Under the pieces are notes generated by a model. It had not been told where the DNA came from and did not search any database. It saw only the letters and a list, made by a program, of their open reading frames with translations. The translations under genes were made by a program, and so were the position numbers. DNA of 64,000 nt from Cohaesibacter marisflavi (lineage in GTDB: Bacteria > Pseudomonadota > Alphaproteobacteria > Rhizobiales > Cohaesibacteraceae), in assembly GCF_900115225.1 (NCBI RefSeq), contig NZ_FOVR01000010.1:62001-126000 (forward strand). Reading direction: 5' to 3'. This document shows, in pieces, positions 20,387 through 29,347 of the stretch (positions are counted from its first letter, which is position 1; every line of letters starts with the position of its first letter).

Positions 20387-20397
20387 CGCCTTGCCAC

Positions 20398-20610
20398 TTA
20401 TTCGCCCTTGTCGTCCATTTGAGACGCGTCGCCCAATGCCTCACGCTTGTGGCCATCGAGATGGCGTTCCAGCTTGTCCGTTTCAAAGCGCTGTTTGGTT
20501 TTTTGCGCTTTGGTCTGGCCAAAGAGGGCGCGGTTGGCTTCGGCCTTCTTCTCTTTCTCGGTGCGCGCCTTTGCTTTGCGCGCCTGTCTGAGATTTATGA
20601 CGTTGCCCAT
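20398..20610 (-). CDS. DUF4169 family protein
   Basis: A 70-aa very basic, Lys/Arg/Glu-rich protein beginning MGNVINLRQARKAKARTEKE, the hallmark of DUF4169. It is predicted helical and cytoplasmic. It lies between sspB (about 40 nt upstream) and the RHH gene (11 nt downstream), probably in one transcript. Function unknown. Confidence 0.87.
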   Translation of the reverse strand: MGNVINLRQARKAKARTEKEKKAEANRALFGQTKAQKTKQRFETDKLERHLDGHKREALGDASQMDDKGE

Positions 20611-20652
20611 AGCAACCTCACCCCGATTTGATGCTGGAAGGAATGGTGCGCG

Positions 20653-21240
20653 TTATTTCTTGCGGAAGGCATCCAGAGAGACGACTTCTGCGCCTTCTTT
20701 TTCCCTGTCTGCCTTGTCGGCTTCTTCGGTGCTGTCCTCGTCATCGGAGGCGCTTTCCTTTTCATCGTCCGAAGCGGCAGGTTCCGCTGGCATTGAGAAT
20801 TCTTCGTCGTTGGGAGCCAGCACCGTCAAGATATCGTCATCACCGCCTTCACCCTGTTCATCGGCATTCTCGATTTCTTCTTCCATCTCGATTTCGAACT
20901 GGAGAGAGAAATGGACGCTAGGGTCAATGAAAGTGATGATCGCCGTATAGGGAATATAGAGCTTTTCGGGAATGCCATCAAAGGACAGTCCAATCTCAAT
21001 GGCCTGATCGTTGGCCTGCAAATCCCAGAACTGGTGCTGCAAGACAATGGTCATGTCATCGGGATATTTTTCCAGGAGCCTTGGCGAAATGCGTACGCCG
21101 GGCGCTTGGGTGTTAAAGGTGATGTAGAAATGATGCTCGCCGGGCAGGCCTGTGCGTGCAACCTCTGTCAGGACCGTTTTAACCACGCCGCGCAACGCAT
21201 CCTGTGCAAGGATGTCATACCGGATCAGGTCTTCGCTCAT
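20653..21240 (-). CDS. sspB: SspB-family ClpXP adaptor protein
   Basis: A 195-aa alphaproteobacterial SspB. Known members tether ssrA-tagged and other substrates to ClpXP. Residues about 1-125 form the conserved SspB fold (MSEDLIRYDILAQDALRGVV; HFYITFNTQAPGVRISPRLL; QFWDLQ). A long acidic Asp/Glu/Ser-rich linker follows, then a short C-terminal basic peptide VVSLDAFRKK that likely docks on the ClpX N-domain. The ATG at 21240 has a strong GGAGG site; a longer frame to 21276 lacks support. The tmRNA gene that makes its tagged substrates lies immediately upstream on the same strand. Confidence 0.92.
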   Translation of the reverse strand: MSEDLIRYDILAQDALRGVVKTVLTEVARTGLPGEHHFYITFNTQAPGVRISPRLLEKYPDDMTIVLQHQFWDLQANDQAIEIGLSFDGIPEKLYIPYTAIITFIDPSVHFSLQFEIEMEEEIENADEQGEGGDDDILTVLAPNDEEFSMPAEPAASDDEKESASDDEDSTEEADKADREKEGAEVVSLDAFRKK

Positions 21241-21364
21241 GAGGCCTCCAAAAATTGGACATAAATTTGCCGCCACAATGTCTGAGGCGCATCAAGAAAG
21301 TCAAGCAAACGACTGGGAAAACTCAGTTCGGATGGTCAGATATCAACCGTTGCTGTTGCCTTTC

Positions 21365-21718
21365 AGTCTTATACCCGAGGTCCTTAGTGAGGGCTTCTGT
21401 TGCCAGGTGCCCCCGAACCCCGCCTAGCCGAGCATACCGACTAGGGCTTTAGTGGCTAGTCGCACTGCTTAAGCAGCAGCGAGACGAGAGCCTGCATAGT
21501 TGTCATTTGCAACTACTCAATTAGCCCGATAACGGTGGTACAATGCCGGGCAAAAGCACGATCTTTACACCCTCGTCGATCCTAGTTCGCCCCCAGCAAA
21601 AACACCGTGTTTTGCAAAATGGTCAAAAGCGGTGCTTTTGGTGGAGGCGCCGGGTACCGCCCCCGGGTCCGATAGGCTTATTACAAAGGCCATTTATTGC
21701 CATAGTCACCTGCGTGAC
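21365..21718 (-). ncRNA. ssrA: Circularly permuted two-piece tmRNA
   Basis: Rescues stalled ribosomes and adds a degradation tag. Reading the minus strand, the acceptor piece comes first and ends in CGCCTCC-A-CCA, with CCA at 21641-21639. After an intervening segment of about 44 nt, the coding piece starts at 21594 with GGGGGCGAACTAGGATCGACG. Its first 7 nt pair with CGCCTCC to form the acceptor stem. The tag reading frame is 21510-21469, resume codon GCA, peptide ANDNYAGSRLAAA then TAA. This order is diagnostic of alphaproteobacterial permuted tmRNA. The outer ends are estimates: a TATATT -10-like box at 21730-21725 suggests a 5' end near 21718, and the 3' end is approximate. sspB follows on the same strand. 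Confidence 0.93.
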
Positions 21719-21889
21719 AACGCGAATATAGGGTGGCTTCCTGTAAATTTAAAGTGGGAAATCAGAACTATGCGCATATTGTGCAGTTCTGGTTGATGCA
21801 ACGGGGCCTCTGCCTTCCTGCTTGGCCATATTCCGCGCGCCGAGAATCGTGTAACACCGTGGAAAAGAAAATTGGCTGAAAGGATCAAA

Positions 21890-22684
21890 ATGCAGACCTA
21901 TCTCGATTTGCTGGCCCATATTCTGGACAATGGTGCCGATAAGGGGGATCGCACCGGCACCGGTACGCGCTCTGTGTTTGGCTATCAGATGCGATTCGAT
22001 CTGGCGAAGGGCTTCCCGCTCTTGACCACGAAGAAGTTGCATCTGCGCTCGATCATTCATGAGCTGTTGTGGTTCTTGGCCGGAGATACCAATATTGGCT
22101 ATCTTAAGGAAAACAAGGTGCGCATCTGGGATGAATGGGCCGACGAGAATGGCGATCTGGGGCCTGTCTATGGTCACCAGTGGCGCTCTTGGCCTGCGCG
22201 CGATGGCGGCACGATAGATCAGATCAGCCAGCTCATCGAACAGATCAAGACCAATCCGGATAGTCGCCGCCTGATCGTTACGGCCTGGAACCCGGCGGAC
22301 GTGGATCGCATGGCGCTGCCACCCTGTCATTGTCTGTTCCAGTTCTATGTCGCCAACGGGCGCCTTTCCTGCCAGCTGTATCAACGGTCTGCGGATGTTT
22401 TCCTAGGTGTGCCGTTCAATATTGCCTCCTATGCGCTGCTCACGATGATGGTGGCGCAGGTGTGCGATCTGGAGCCGGGGGATTTCGTGCACAGCCTTGG
22501 GGATGCGCACCTCTATTCCAACCATTTTGAACAGGCGCGCCTGCAGTTGACCCGCGAGCCGATGTCTCTGCCGATCATGACGATCAACCCGGACAAGCGC
22601 GATATCTTTGGTTTTGTCTTCGAGGATTTCGAACTGAGTGCCTATGATCCGCACCCGCATATCGCTGCGGCTGTTGCCGTTTAA
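21890..22684 (+). CDS. thyA: Thymidylate synthase ThyA
   Basis: Converts dUMP to dTMP using methylene-tetrahydrofolate. The product is 264 aa, the same length as the E. coli enzyme, with catalytic cysteine C146 in [12 protein letters not shown], the folate/dUMP site [11 protein letters not shown], and the C-terminus ending AAAVAV. The start is ATG at 21890 ([12 protein letters not shown]) with an AAAGGA site; an upstream in-frame start at 21872 is less likely. folA follows 11 nt downstream and regenerates tetrahydrofolate from the dihydrofolate this enzyme makes, so the two form a functional operon. Confidence 0.97.
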   Translation: MQTYLDLLAHILDNGADKGDRTGTGTRSVFGYQMRFDLAKGFPLLTTKKLHLRSIIHELLWFLAGDTNIGYLKENKVRIWDEWADENGDLGPVYGHQWRSWPARDGGTIDQISQLIEQIKTNPDSRRLIVTAWNPADVDRMALPPCHCLFQFYVANGRLSCQLYQRSADVFLGVPFNIASYALLTMMVAQVCDLEPGDFVHSLGDAHLYSNHFEQARLQLTREPMSLPIMTINPDKRDIFGFVFEDFELSAYDPHPHIAAAVAV

Positions 22685-22695
22685 GGGGGGGGAGC

Positions 22696-23223
22696 ATGGG
22701 CGGACGCACCGAACCGAGGATCGTTTTTCATTATGCGGTTGCCGACAACGGCGTGATTGGCAAGGATAATGCCATGCCCTGGCATGTGTCTTCCGATCTC
22801 AAGCGCTTCAAGGCGATGACCATGGGCAGACCGCTCATCATGGGCCGGCGAACCTTCCAGTCAATCGGCAGACCCTTGCCCGGTCGTACGAACATTGTCG
22901 TTTCACGTGATCCCGACTTCTACGCCGATGGCATCGAAATCGTGGCGTCTATTGACGCTGCTTTGGATCGTGCCAAAGCCATTATACTGGAAGATGGTGG
23001 TGACGAGATTGCGGTGATCGGTGGGGGCTCTATTTATAATGCACTCTGGGATCGGGCGGATCGGCTCTATGTGACCCATGTTCATGCCGAGCCGGAAGGG
23101 GATACCTTTCTGCCTGCAATCGATGCGGATAGATGGTCTGAAGTCTCGCGTGAGCCGACTGTGCAGAATGAGAATGACAGCGCGGCGATGACCTTTGCCA
23201 TATATGAAAAGGCCACCTCATAA
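22696..23223 (+). CDS. folA: Dihydrofolate reductase
   Basis: NADPH-dependent reduction of dihydrofolate to tetrahydrofolate. The 175-aa product has YAVADNGVIGKDNAMPWHVSSDLKRFK with the catalytic acid D34, the NADPH-binding segments MGRRTFQSIGRPLPGRTNIV and VIGGGSIY, and a normal C-terminal strand. It has a GGGGGGAGC ribosome site and follows thyA by 11 nt. No terminator is obvious downstream. Confidence 0.96.
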   Translation: MGGRTEPRIVFHYAVADNGVIGKDNAMPWHVSSDLKRFKAMTMGRPLIMGRRTFQSIGRPLPGRTNIVVSRDPDFYADGIEIVASIDAALDRAKAIILEDGGDEIAVIGGGSIYNALWDRADRLYVTHVHAEPEGDTFLPAIDADRWSEVSREPTVQNENDSAAMTFAIYEKATS

Positions 23224-23590
23224 AGTCGGCTTTCACGCTCTTTTGAGGGGATAAGCATGCTTCTCTTCCGTTTTGCCATGGAAATCGCACCGCCAAACAG
23301 GGGACTTGCATCCAAAAGTCCAGTTTGGTCTTGATTTTGTGTCTCGGGGTAACCACCTTGTCTCCAAAGTCGCGTTTGCACCCTGAATGTGGTGTCCTTT
23401 ATAAGAGAGACGGGTGAGGAGCTGCTTTCCGGGTTGCCAACTGGCACGGATTGGCTCGCAGTATCTCAGCATCTATGTGGAAATGCGCTAAGACTTTAAA
23501 AACGGTCAACTTTTCTGTCTTAGGCTGCGCTCTGCCCGACAGAGGGCTGGTCGCAAGATAGATAACGGGTTCCTAACGTAAGGATTGATT
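23224..23590. other. Intergenic region upstream of hflK
   Basis: About 367 bases with no supported gene. It should contain the hflKC promoter and possibly a long 5' UTR. Several T-rich and A-rich blocks occur near 23490-23520. I could not identify a known RNA motif or a clear sigma-32 promoter. Confidence 0.35.
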
Positions 23591-24730
23591 ATGCCTTGGA
23601 ACAATCAGAATGGTGGTAACGGAGGCCCTTGGGGGGGCGGCGGCGGTGGCCGCAATGGTGGTCCTTGGGGGCAAGGTCCTCAGAATCAGGGTCCAAATCC
23701 GCCAGATCTAGAGGAAATGATCCGCAAAGGGCAGGAGCGCCTTAAGCAGGTATTCCCTGGTGGTGGTGGCGGTTCGGGCGGTGGATCGCTCGGCCTCAAG
23801 GGCATTGGCCTGTTGGCTCTGGGTGCTGTCGCAATCTGGATGGCGACCGGCTTCTATACCGTCAAGGAAGGGGAGCTGGGCGTTGAATTGCTGCTCGGTG
23901 AACCGATTGCCGTTTCGACCTCTGGTCTGAACTATAACTTGCCTTATCCGATCGGTCGCGCCGAGACGGTCAACGTTGACCAGATCCGTGATGTGACCAT
24001 TGGTTCTCGCGAGTTTTCCAATCAGCGCGGTTCCGTCAGCAAGCGTGACGTGCCCGAAGAAAGCCTGATGCTGACCGGTGACGAAAACATCATCGATGTG
24101 GACTTCAAGGTTCAGTGGAACATCAAGGATCCCGAAGCCTATCTGTTCAATGTTGATAGCCCGGATATCGCGGTCAAGCAGGTTGTGGAATCTGCCATGC
24201 GCGAGATCGTTGGTCGCAACACCATGGACGAAGTACAGACCGGTGACCGTGTTGCCATTCAGGTGGCAGCTCGTGAACTGACCCAGAAAATGCTCGATAA
24301 ATATGATGCGGGCGTCAACATCATTCAGGTTCAGTTGCAGGGCGTTGAGCCACCAGAACAGGTGATTGATGCGTTCCGAGATGTGCAAACGGCCAAAGCC
24401 GACAAAGTGCGCATGCAGAACGAAGCTCAGGCCTATGCCAACAAGGTTGTTCCGGAAGCAGAAGGTCAGGCAGCCAAGATTCTTGAAGCCGCCAACGCCT
24501 ATCGCGAGCAGACCGTTGCGGACGCTCGTGGTCAGGCCCAGCGCTTTACCGAAATTCTTGGTGAATATGAAAAAGCACCAGCGATTACACGCAAGCGTCT
24601 CTATCTGGAGACCATGGAGCAAGTTTTGGGTAGTTCCGAAAAGATCATCCTTGATAGCAAGTCTGAAGGCGGTTCTGGCGTGGTTCCGTATTTGCCGCTC
24701 AATGAACTGACCAAGAAAGCGGGGAACTGA
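23591..24730 (+). CDS. hflK: FtsH protease modulator HflK
   Basis: SPFH/band-7 membrane protein that pairs with HflC and encloses the FtsH protease at the inner membrane. The 379-aa product has a Gly/Asn-rich N-terminal cytoplasmic tail (residues 1-65, GGNGGPWGGGGGGRNGG), one membrane helix (about 71-90), the SPFH domain (GFYTVKEGELGVELLLGEP onward) and a long helical arm. The start is ATG at 23591 with an AAGGA site; a TTG two codons earlier is unlikely. hflC begins 3 nt after the stop. Confidence 0.95.
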   Translation: MPWNNQNGGNGGPWGGGGGGRNGGPWGQGPQNQGPNPPDLEEMIRKGQERLKQVFPGGGGGSGGGSLGLKGIGLLALGAVAIWMATGFYTVKEGELGVELLLGEPIAVSTSGLNYNLPYPIGRAETVNVDQIRDVTIGSREFSNQRGSVSKRDVPEESLMLTGDENIIDVDFKVQWNIKDPEAYLFNVDSPDIAVKQVVESAMREIVGRNTMDEVQTGDRVAIQVAARELTQKMLDKYDAGVNIIQVQLQGVEPPEQVIDAFRDVQTAKADKVRMQNEAQAYANKVVPEAEGQAAKILEAANAYREQTVADARGQAQRFTEILGEYEKAPAITRKRLYLETMEQVLGSSEKIILDSKSEGGSGVVPYLPLNELTKKAGN

Positions 24731-24732
24731 TC

Positions 24733-25743
24733 ATGTCTGTAAAATCTGTCTTTGCTCTGGTTATTGCCGCTGTCATCGCCGTTTTGTTGTATGGATCGGT
24801 GTTCCTGATCTATCCGCATGAACAGGCTGTTGTGACCCAGTTTGGCCGCATCGAGCGGGCTGTGCGTGAGCCGGGTCTGTATTTCAAGACGCCGTTCATT
24901 CAGAGCGTGGAATATCTGGACAAGCGTGCGCGCTATCTGGAACAGTCCGAGCGTGAGGTTATCGCCTCTGGTAAAAAGCGTCTTCTGGTAGACTCTTTCG
25001 CTCGTTATGAGATTTCCGATCCCATCGTGTTCAAGCGTCAGGCCAAGTTTCTGTCCAACTTCGAAAGTCAGTTGAACGGCTTTATGGAAGCATCGCTGCG
25101 TGACGTTGTTGCCGAATATACCTTCAAGGATATCGTGCGCGACAAACGTGACGAACTGGTCGAACTGATCCGCAAGAGCGTGGATGAGAAGACCCAGCGT
25201 CTTGGGGTGTCTTTGGTTGACTATCGCATTCGTCGAGCTGACCTGCCTCAGGAAAACTCCGAGGCTGTCTATCGTCAGATGCAGACTGAACGTCAGCAGG
25301 AAGCCAATGGTATTCGCGCCGATGGTGAAAAGCTCTCCCAGCAGATCCGCTCTGTGGCAGATCGTAATGCAACGGTTATTATCGCCAATGCAAAACGGGA
25401 TGCAGAAATCCAGCGTGGTGTTGGTGATGCGCTTCGAAACAACATCTTCGCAGCTGCTTATGGCAAGAATGCGGACTTCTTCGAGTTCTACCGTACCATG
25501 AAGGCTTATGAAAACAGCCTGTCCAATGGGGATACGCGTCTGGTTCTGTCGCCGGATGGTGAGTTCTTCAGCTACTTCAATAATGCTGGTGACTCTCCTG
25601 CCGCGATTGCGCCGGCTGCTGACGCTTCTTCTGATGCAGCAGAGCCGGTAGCACCAGCCTCCAATGATGTCGCCGCCACTCCGGCTGTTAGCCCAAGCGT
25701 TGCTCCGGATGTTGTAGAAGATCCTGCGGTCTCGACCAACTGA
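24733..25743 (+). CDS. hflC: FtsH protease modulator HflC
   Basis: Partner of HflK. The 336-aa product has an N-terminal membrane helix (about 8-27, ALVIAAVIAVLLYGSVFLIY), the SPFH domain (HEQAVVTQFGRIERAVREPG) and a helical arm ending in YGKNADFFEFYRTMKAYENSL, typical of HflC. An unusual addition is the Ala/Pro/Asp-rich, low-complexity C-terminal tail (about 280-336). The gene is tightly coupled to hflK. A strong hairpin follows before the DUF2065 gene. Confidence 0.95.
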   Translation: MSVKSVFALVIAAVIAVLLYGSVFLIYPHEQAVVTQFGRIERAVREPGLYFKTPFIQSVEYLDKRARYLEQSEREVIASGKKRLLVDSFARYEISDPIVFKRQAKFLSNFESQLNGFMEASLRDVVAEYTFKDIVRDKRDELVELIRKSVDEKTQRLGVSLVDYRIRRADLPQENSEAVYRQMQTERQQEANGIRADGEKLSQQIRSVADRNATVIIANAKRDAEIQRGVGDALRNNIFAAAYGKNADFFEFYRTMKAYENSLSNGDTRLVLSPDGEFFSYFNNAGDSPAAIAPAADASSDAAEPVAPASNDVAATPAVSPSVAPDVVEDPAVSTN

Positions 25744-25760
25744 GACCTTCATTAGATATT

Positions 25761-25797
25761 GGCTTGCGCGGAACAGCTTAGGCGTGCCGCGCAAGCC
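25761..25797 (+). repeat. Perfect 11-bp inverted repeat between hflC and the DUF2065 gene
   Basis: GGCTTGCGCGG at 25761-25771 pairs exactly with CCGCGCAAGCC at 25787-25797 around a 15-nt loop. No T-run follows, so it is not a standard terminator. It may lower expression of the distal genes or protect the hflKC mRNA end. Confidence 0.5.
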
Positions 25798-25826
25798 TTG
25801 CCACTTTCAGGCACCAAGAGGGCAAT

Positions 25827-26012
25827 ATGTCGGATTTTCTAGCTGCTATCGGTCTGGTCTTCGTGATTGAGGGCTTTTTATGGGCCGCTATGCCGCGCAG
25901 CATGAAGCGCATGATGCTCGAAGTCGCGACAATCCCCGGCGGCAATCTCAGAATCGGTGGGCTTGTTGCCATGGTGTTCGGGGTTCTGCTTGTCTGGATG
26001 ATCCGCGGCTGA
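25827..26012 (+). CDS. DUF2065 family small membrane protein
   Basis: A 61-aa protein with two predicted membrane helices (about 4-22 and 43-59) joined by a basic loop, PRSMKRMM. This matches DUF2065 in length and in the GLVFVIEG and GGLVAMVFGVLLVW motifs. In many proteobacteria it sits directly after hflC, as here, which suggests a role with the HflKC-FtsH complex, though that is not shown. It has an AGAGGG ribosome site. Confidence 0.88.
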   Translation: MSDFLAAIGLVFVIEGFLWAAMPRSMKRMMLEVATIPGGNLRIGGLVAMVFGVLLVWMIRG

Positions 26013-26177
26013 ATGGTCTGCTCTTTACAATGCACCGAAACATCTGCTCGGTTGCCGCTAATTCCCACCCTCTTTCTCTTCTTTCTTGCGCCCTTGCCTG
26101 TCTTCTTTTAAGGCTTAAAGCCACCGGGTTTTTCGCTGGGAGGGGGCTTTGCCCACCAGTGCGCAAGGAAGAGAATC

Positions 26178-26639
26178 ATGATCCGTTTTTTCATCGCCGC
26201 TTCGCTGTTTCTCGCCGGACCAGCTTTCGCAGAAACATGTGAGAATGGGGCCATTTTCGAGGCTCAGGACAATGACGGCAACCAGCATGTGCTAAAGACC
26301 AATGGTCTTGTCGATCCGTTCATTTTCGAAATGCATACCGCGGGCCATCTTGTCTGGACACTGGAAGCCGAACAGGGCTGCTCCAATGGTATATCCGTGT
26401 GCTGGATGAGCGTTCAGACCACCGAGGAAGAACCGATCGATATTCCTGTCGAGACTGTTCAGGAAGGGGATAGCATCAAATACTATGTATTCGCGCATTT
26501 GCGCCAGACATTGGCCAGTTTGAAAATGGATGATGAGCAGTTTGACACCATGGCGCAATGGAATATCGAGCGACCAGACGACTTGTTCGAGAGCTTGGCC
26601 ATGCCTGTCAATGTGTATGCATTCAAGGGCTGCAGATAA
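26178..26639 (+). CDS. Small secreted protein of unknown function
   Basis: A 153-aa protein with a clear Sec signal peptide (MIRFFIAASLFLAGPAFA, cleavage before ETCENG). The mature part of about 135 residues holds four cysteines (TCENG, GCSNG, VCWMS, GCR) that could form two disulfides in the periplasm. I do not recognise the family. It has an AAGGAAGAG ribosome site and lies between the DUF2065 gene and degP on the same strand, so it may belong with this envelope-proteolysis group. No catalytic motif is visible. Confidence 0.75.
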   Translation: MIRFFIAASLFLAGPAFAETCENGAIFEAQDNDGNQHVLKTNGLVDPFIFEMHTAGHLVWTLEAEQGCSNGISVCWMSVQTTEEEPIDIPVETVQEGDSIKYYVFAHLRQTLASLKMDDEQFDTMAQWNIERPDDLFESLAMPVNVYAFKGCR

Positions 26640-26816
26640 GTCATGGCGCAAATCTCCGGGATGAGATTGGCAGACCGGTAAGCATCTTGCCTTGCTGGAG
26701 GACTTACTTGTCCGTTCAATGAGGCTTAATTTTTTCCTGATACTGTATGATGTCCTTCAAGGGATCTGGATTTGCAGGAAGCGGGGCTGATTTGCCTTGC
26801 ATGGGAAGAAAAGGTC

Positions 26817-28349
26817 ATGACTCTTTTGCACGTTGCTTCGAAGCTGCAGCATAAAGGCTGCGGAGGGTGGAGCTTGGCTTGCCTTTTGGCGTTTCTTTTG
26901 TCTTTGTTCCTTGTTGCTTCTGCTTCCGCCCAGCAAGCGACGCAGAGTGCATCCCATGAAACCCGGCGCGGACCAAGGAGTGTGGCTGATTTGGCGGAGC
27001 GCCTGACGCCCGCCGTCGTCAATATTTCTACCATTTCGTTGGTCGCTGCTGAAGGGGCGGTACCCATGCCCAAGGTGCCGGATGGGTCGCCCTTCAAGAA
27101 ATTCTTCGATGACTATTTTGATGAAGACTCCCCCGAGCTGGACAGCAAGCGGAGCATGCAGTCTTTGGGGTCCGGATTCGTGGTCGGTGCCGAAGGGTTG
27201 ATCGTGACCAACTATCACGTCATATCGGAAGCAGACCGGATCAATGTCAAATTTCACAATGGGTCAAATTATCGCGCCGAGCTTGTCGGGTATGATAGCA
27301 AGACGGATCTGGCTCTGCTCAAGGTCGATGCTGACAAACCGCTGCCGACCGTCTCTTTCGGTGGTGCGAAAGATTTGCGCGTTGGCGATTGGGTCATGGC
27401 GATCGGCAACCCCTTCGGGCTTGGCGGATCGGTTTCCATCGGCATTGTTTCGGCGCGCAACCGGATCATCAATAACGGACCTTATGATGACTTCATCCAG
27501 ACGGATGCGGCGATCAACCGTGGCAATTCGGGCGGCCCGCTGTTTGACATGTATGGCAATGTCGTCGGGGTGAATACGGCGATCATCTCGCCCACCGGCT
27601 CTTCCATCGGATTGGGCTTTGCCATTCCTTCCGATATCGCCCAGCGGGTGGTGCAGCAGCTTCTTGATTATGGCGAGGCCCGGCGTGGCTGGCTTGGGGT
27701 TCGCATTCAGGAGCTGTCTGTAGATCTGGCAGAGGGGCTGGGCGTTAGTGAAGTGCGCGGGGCGCTCATTACATGGGTAGACAAGGACGGACCAGCTTTT
27801 GAAGCGGGGCTTAAATCCGGCGATGTCATTTTGGACTATGATGGCACTCGGATCGAGCGGGTGCGCGACTTGACGCGTCTGGTTGCCGATACGCCAGCTG
27901 GCAAGGAAGTGGATGTCGAGTTCGCCCGCAAAGGGCAAATTCTGAGCCGCAGGGTGATCGTTGCCCAACAATCGGAAAAAGAGCGCAAGACGGCGCAACA
28001 GCCTTATATGGCCCCCAATGGGGCAACGCTCTTTGGTATGTCTCTTTCACGGCTCAGCGCACATGTGCGGCGGCTGCATCATCTTGATGATGATGTGGAG
28101 GGCGTTGTGGTGTCCGATGTCGAGGCAGGGAGCCTCGCCGAGCGCAAGGGGATCGAGGCTGGAATGGTCATCGTCGAGATCAATCAGGAAATCGTCTCTT
28201 CGCCCAGCAATCTGATTGAGCGCCTTGATCGTCTGAAGGCCGAGGGCAAGAAGACCCTGCTGTTTCTCGTGGCCAAGCCTGATGGTGGAGAGCTGGAATT
28301 TGTCTCCATCAAGCTTGAGGATGTCGAAGCCGAAGGTCAGCTGCACTGA
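26817..28349 (+). CDS. Do-like periplasmic serine protease DegP/HtrA
   Basis: Periplasmic protease of 510 aa for misfolded envelope proteins. It has an N-terminal signal sequence (hydrophobic residues about 18-36, ending ASASAQQ), then the trypsin-like domain with catalytic triad H134 (TNYHVIS), D164 (KTDLALLKV) and S238 (RGNSGGPLF), followed by two PDZ domains (about 290-380 and 415-505). The start at 26817 (MTLLHVASKLQ) follows a GAAGAAAAGG site; an upstream frame from 26772 would add 15 residues before the signal peptide. The position after hflKC is common in this class. A bidirectional terminator separates it from serB. Confidence 0.94.
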   Translation: MTLLHVASKLQHKGCGGWSLACLLAFLLSLFLVASASAQQATQSASHETRRGPRSVADLAERLTPAVVNISTISLVAAEGAVPMPKVPDGSPFKKFFDDYFDEDSPELDSKRSMQSLGSGFVVGAEGLIVTNYHVISEADRINVKFHNGSNYRAELVGYDSKTDLALLKVDADKPLPTVSFGGAKDLRVGDWVMAIGNPFGLGGSVSIGIVSARNRIINNGPYDDFIQTDAAINRGNSGGPLFDMYGNVVGVNTAIISPTGSSIGLGFAIPSDIAQRVVQQLLDYGEARRGWLGVRIQELSVDLAEGLGVSEVRGALITWVDKDGPAFEAGLKSGDVILDYDGTRIERVRDLTRLVADTPAGKEVDVEFARKGQILSRRVIVAQQSEKERKTAQQPYMAPNGATLFGMSLSRLSAHVRRLHHLDDDVEGVVVSDVEAGSLAERKGIEAGMVIVEINQEIVSSPSNLIERLDRLKAEGKKTLLFLVAKPDGGELEFVSIKLEDVEAEGQLH

Positions 28350-28397
28350 GAGGCGTGTTTTCCGCAAGCCGAGCGGTCAAGGGTGACAGAAATGAAT

Positions 28398-28428
28398 AAG
28401 GGGCCGAATGGCCCCTTCATGCTGTTTT
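28398..28428 (+). terminator. Terminator between convergent degP and serB
   Basis: An 8-bp stem AAGGGGCC/GGCCCCTT with a GAAT loop (28398-28417) is followed after a few bases by a run of five T. It lies between two convergent genes. Confidence 0.65.
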
Positions 28429-28453
28429 TGATTGTGTCATGCTCACTTTATGC

Positions 28454-29347
28454 TCAGGCAAGCACAAAGTCTTCGGCCTTGTAGCCTTGTAGGAACAGAA
28501 GGCCGGTCAGGTCGCCATGGTTGATGACGAACTCGGCCTGTGCGGCCACCTTGGGCTTGGCATGCAGTGCAACGCCAGCACCCGCACTCATGATCATCGG
28601 CAGATCGTTGGCGCCGTCACCAACGGCCATGGTTTCTGAAGGGGCCAGCTCGTGTTCTTTGATGAGGGCATTGAGGCGGGCCAGCTTGGCATCCTTGCCC
28701 AGAATGGGCATGCCGACCTCGCCTGTTAGCAGGCCCTCTTTTTCAATCAGCAGGTTGGCGCGGTCTTCATCAAACCCGAGGATTTCGCGCACGCGTGACG
28801 TGAAATGGGTGAAACCACCCGAGACCAGCGCGCAATAGGCCCCGTTGGCCTTCATGGTGTGCACCAGCGCCTTGCCTCCGGGCGTGAAGGTAATGCGCTC
28901 GGCAAACAGCTTGTCCACGATATCAAGGCTGAGGCCCTTGAGCAGGCCAACGCGTTCCTTGAGTGCGGGTTCGAATTCGATCTCTCCGCGCATGGCGCGT
29001 GCGGTGATGTCGGAAACTTTTTCCTTCAGGCCTACTTCATCCGCCAGCTCGTCGATGCATTCCTGCTGGATCATGGTGGAATCCATATCGGCCAGCAGCA
29101 GCTTTTTCTTGCGGCCTTTGCTGGGCTGGAAGATTACATCGACAGGAGCCCCGCCGAGGGCGGCGAACAGCTCGGCGCGCAAATTCGCATAATCGGGGTG
29201 ATGCGGGATAACAAAATCACAGGCGACCCCTTCCATCAGCCAGGTAAAATCTGTATCGACATGAATGATAGATTGAACTTCAGCCACAAGATCGGCGCTG
29301 ACGGCTGGGTCAGCTGGCGCGCTAATGAGGGTCAGGGTGAAGGACAT
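28454..29347 (-). CDS. serB: Phosphoserine phosphatase SerB
   Basis: HAD-superfamily enzyme for the last step of serine synthesis, dephosphorylating phosphoserine. The 297-aa product has an N-terminal ACT-like domain of about 75 residues and the catalytic motif DMDST with nucleophile D87 and acid D89. Motif II is SGG (LVSGGFTHF) and motifs III/IV are GKDAKL...AVGDGANDLPM. Length and order are normal. It is divergent from miaA with only about 48 nt between the starts, so the two promoters must overlap or lie within coding sequence. Confidence 0.94.
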   Translation of the reverse strand: MSFTLTLISAPADPAVSADLVAEVQSIIHVDTDFTWLMEGVACDFVIPHHPDYANLRAELFAALGGAPVDVIFQPSKGRKKKLLLADMDSTMIQQECIDELADEVGLKEKVSDITARAMRGEIEFEPALKERVGLLKGLSLDIVDKLFAERITFTPGGKALVHTMKANGAYCALVSGGFTHFTSRVREILGFDEDRANLLIEKEGLLTGEVGMPILGKDAKLARLNALIKEHELAPSETMAVGDGANDLPMIMSAGAGVALHAKPKVAAQAEFVINHGDLTGLLFLQGYKAEDFVLA

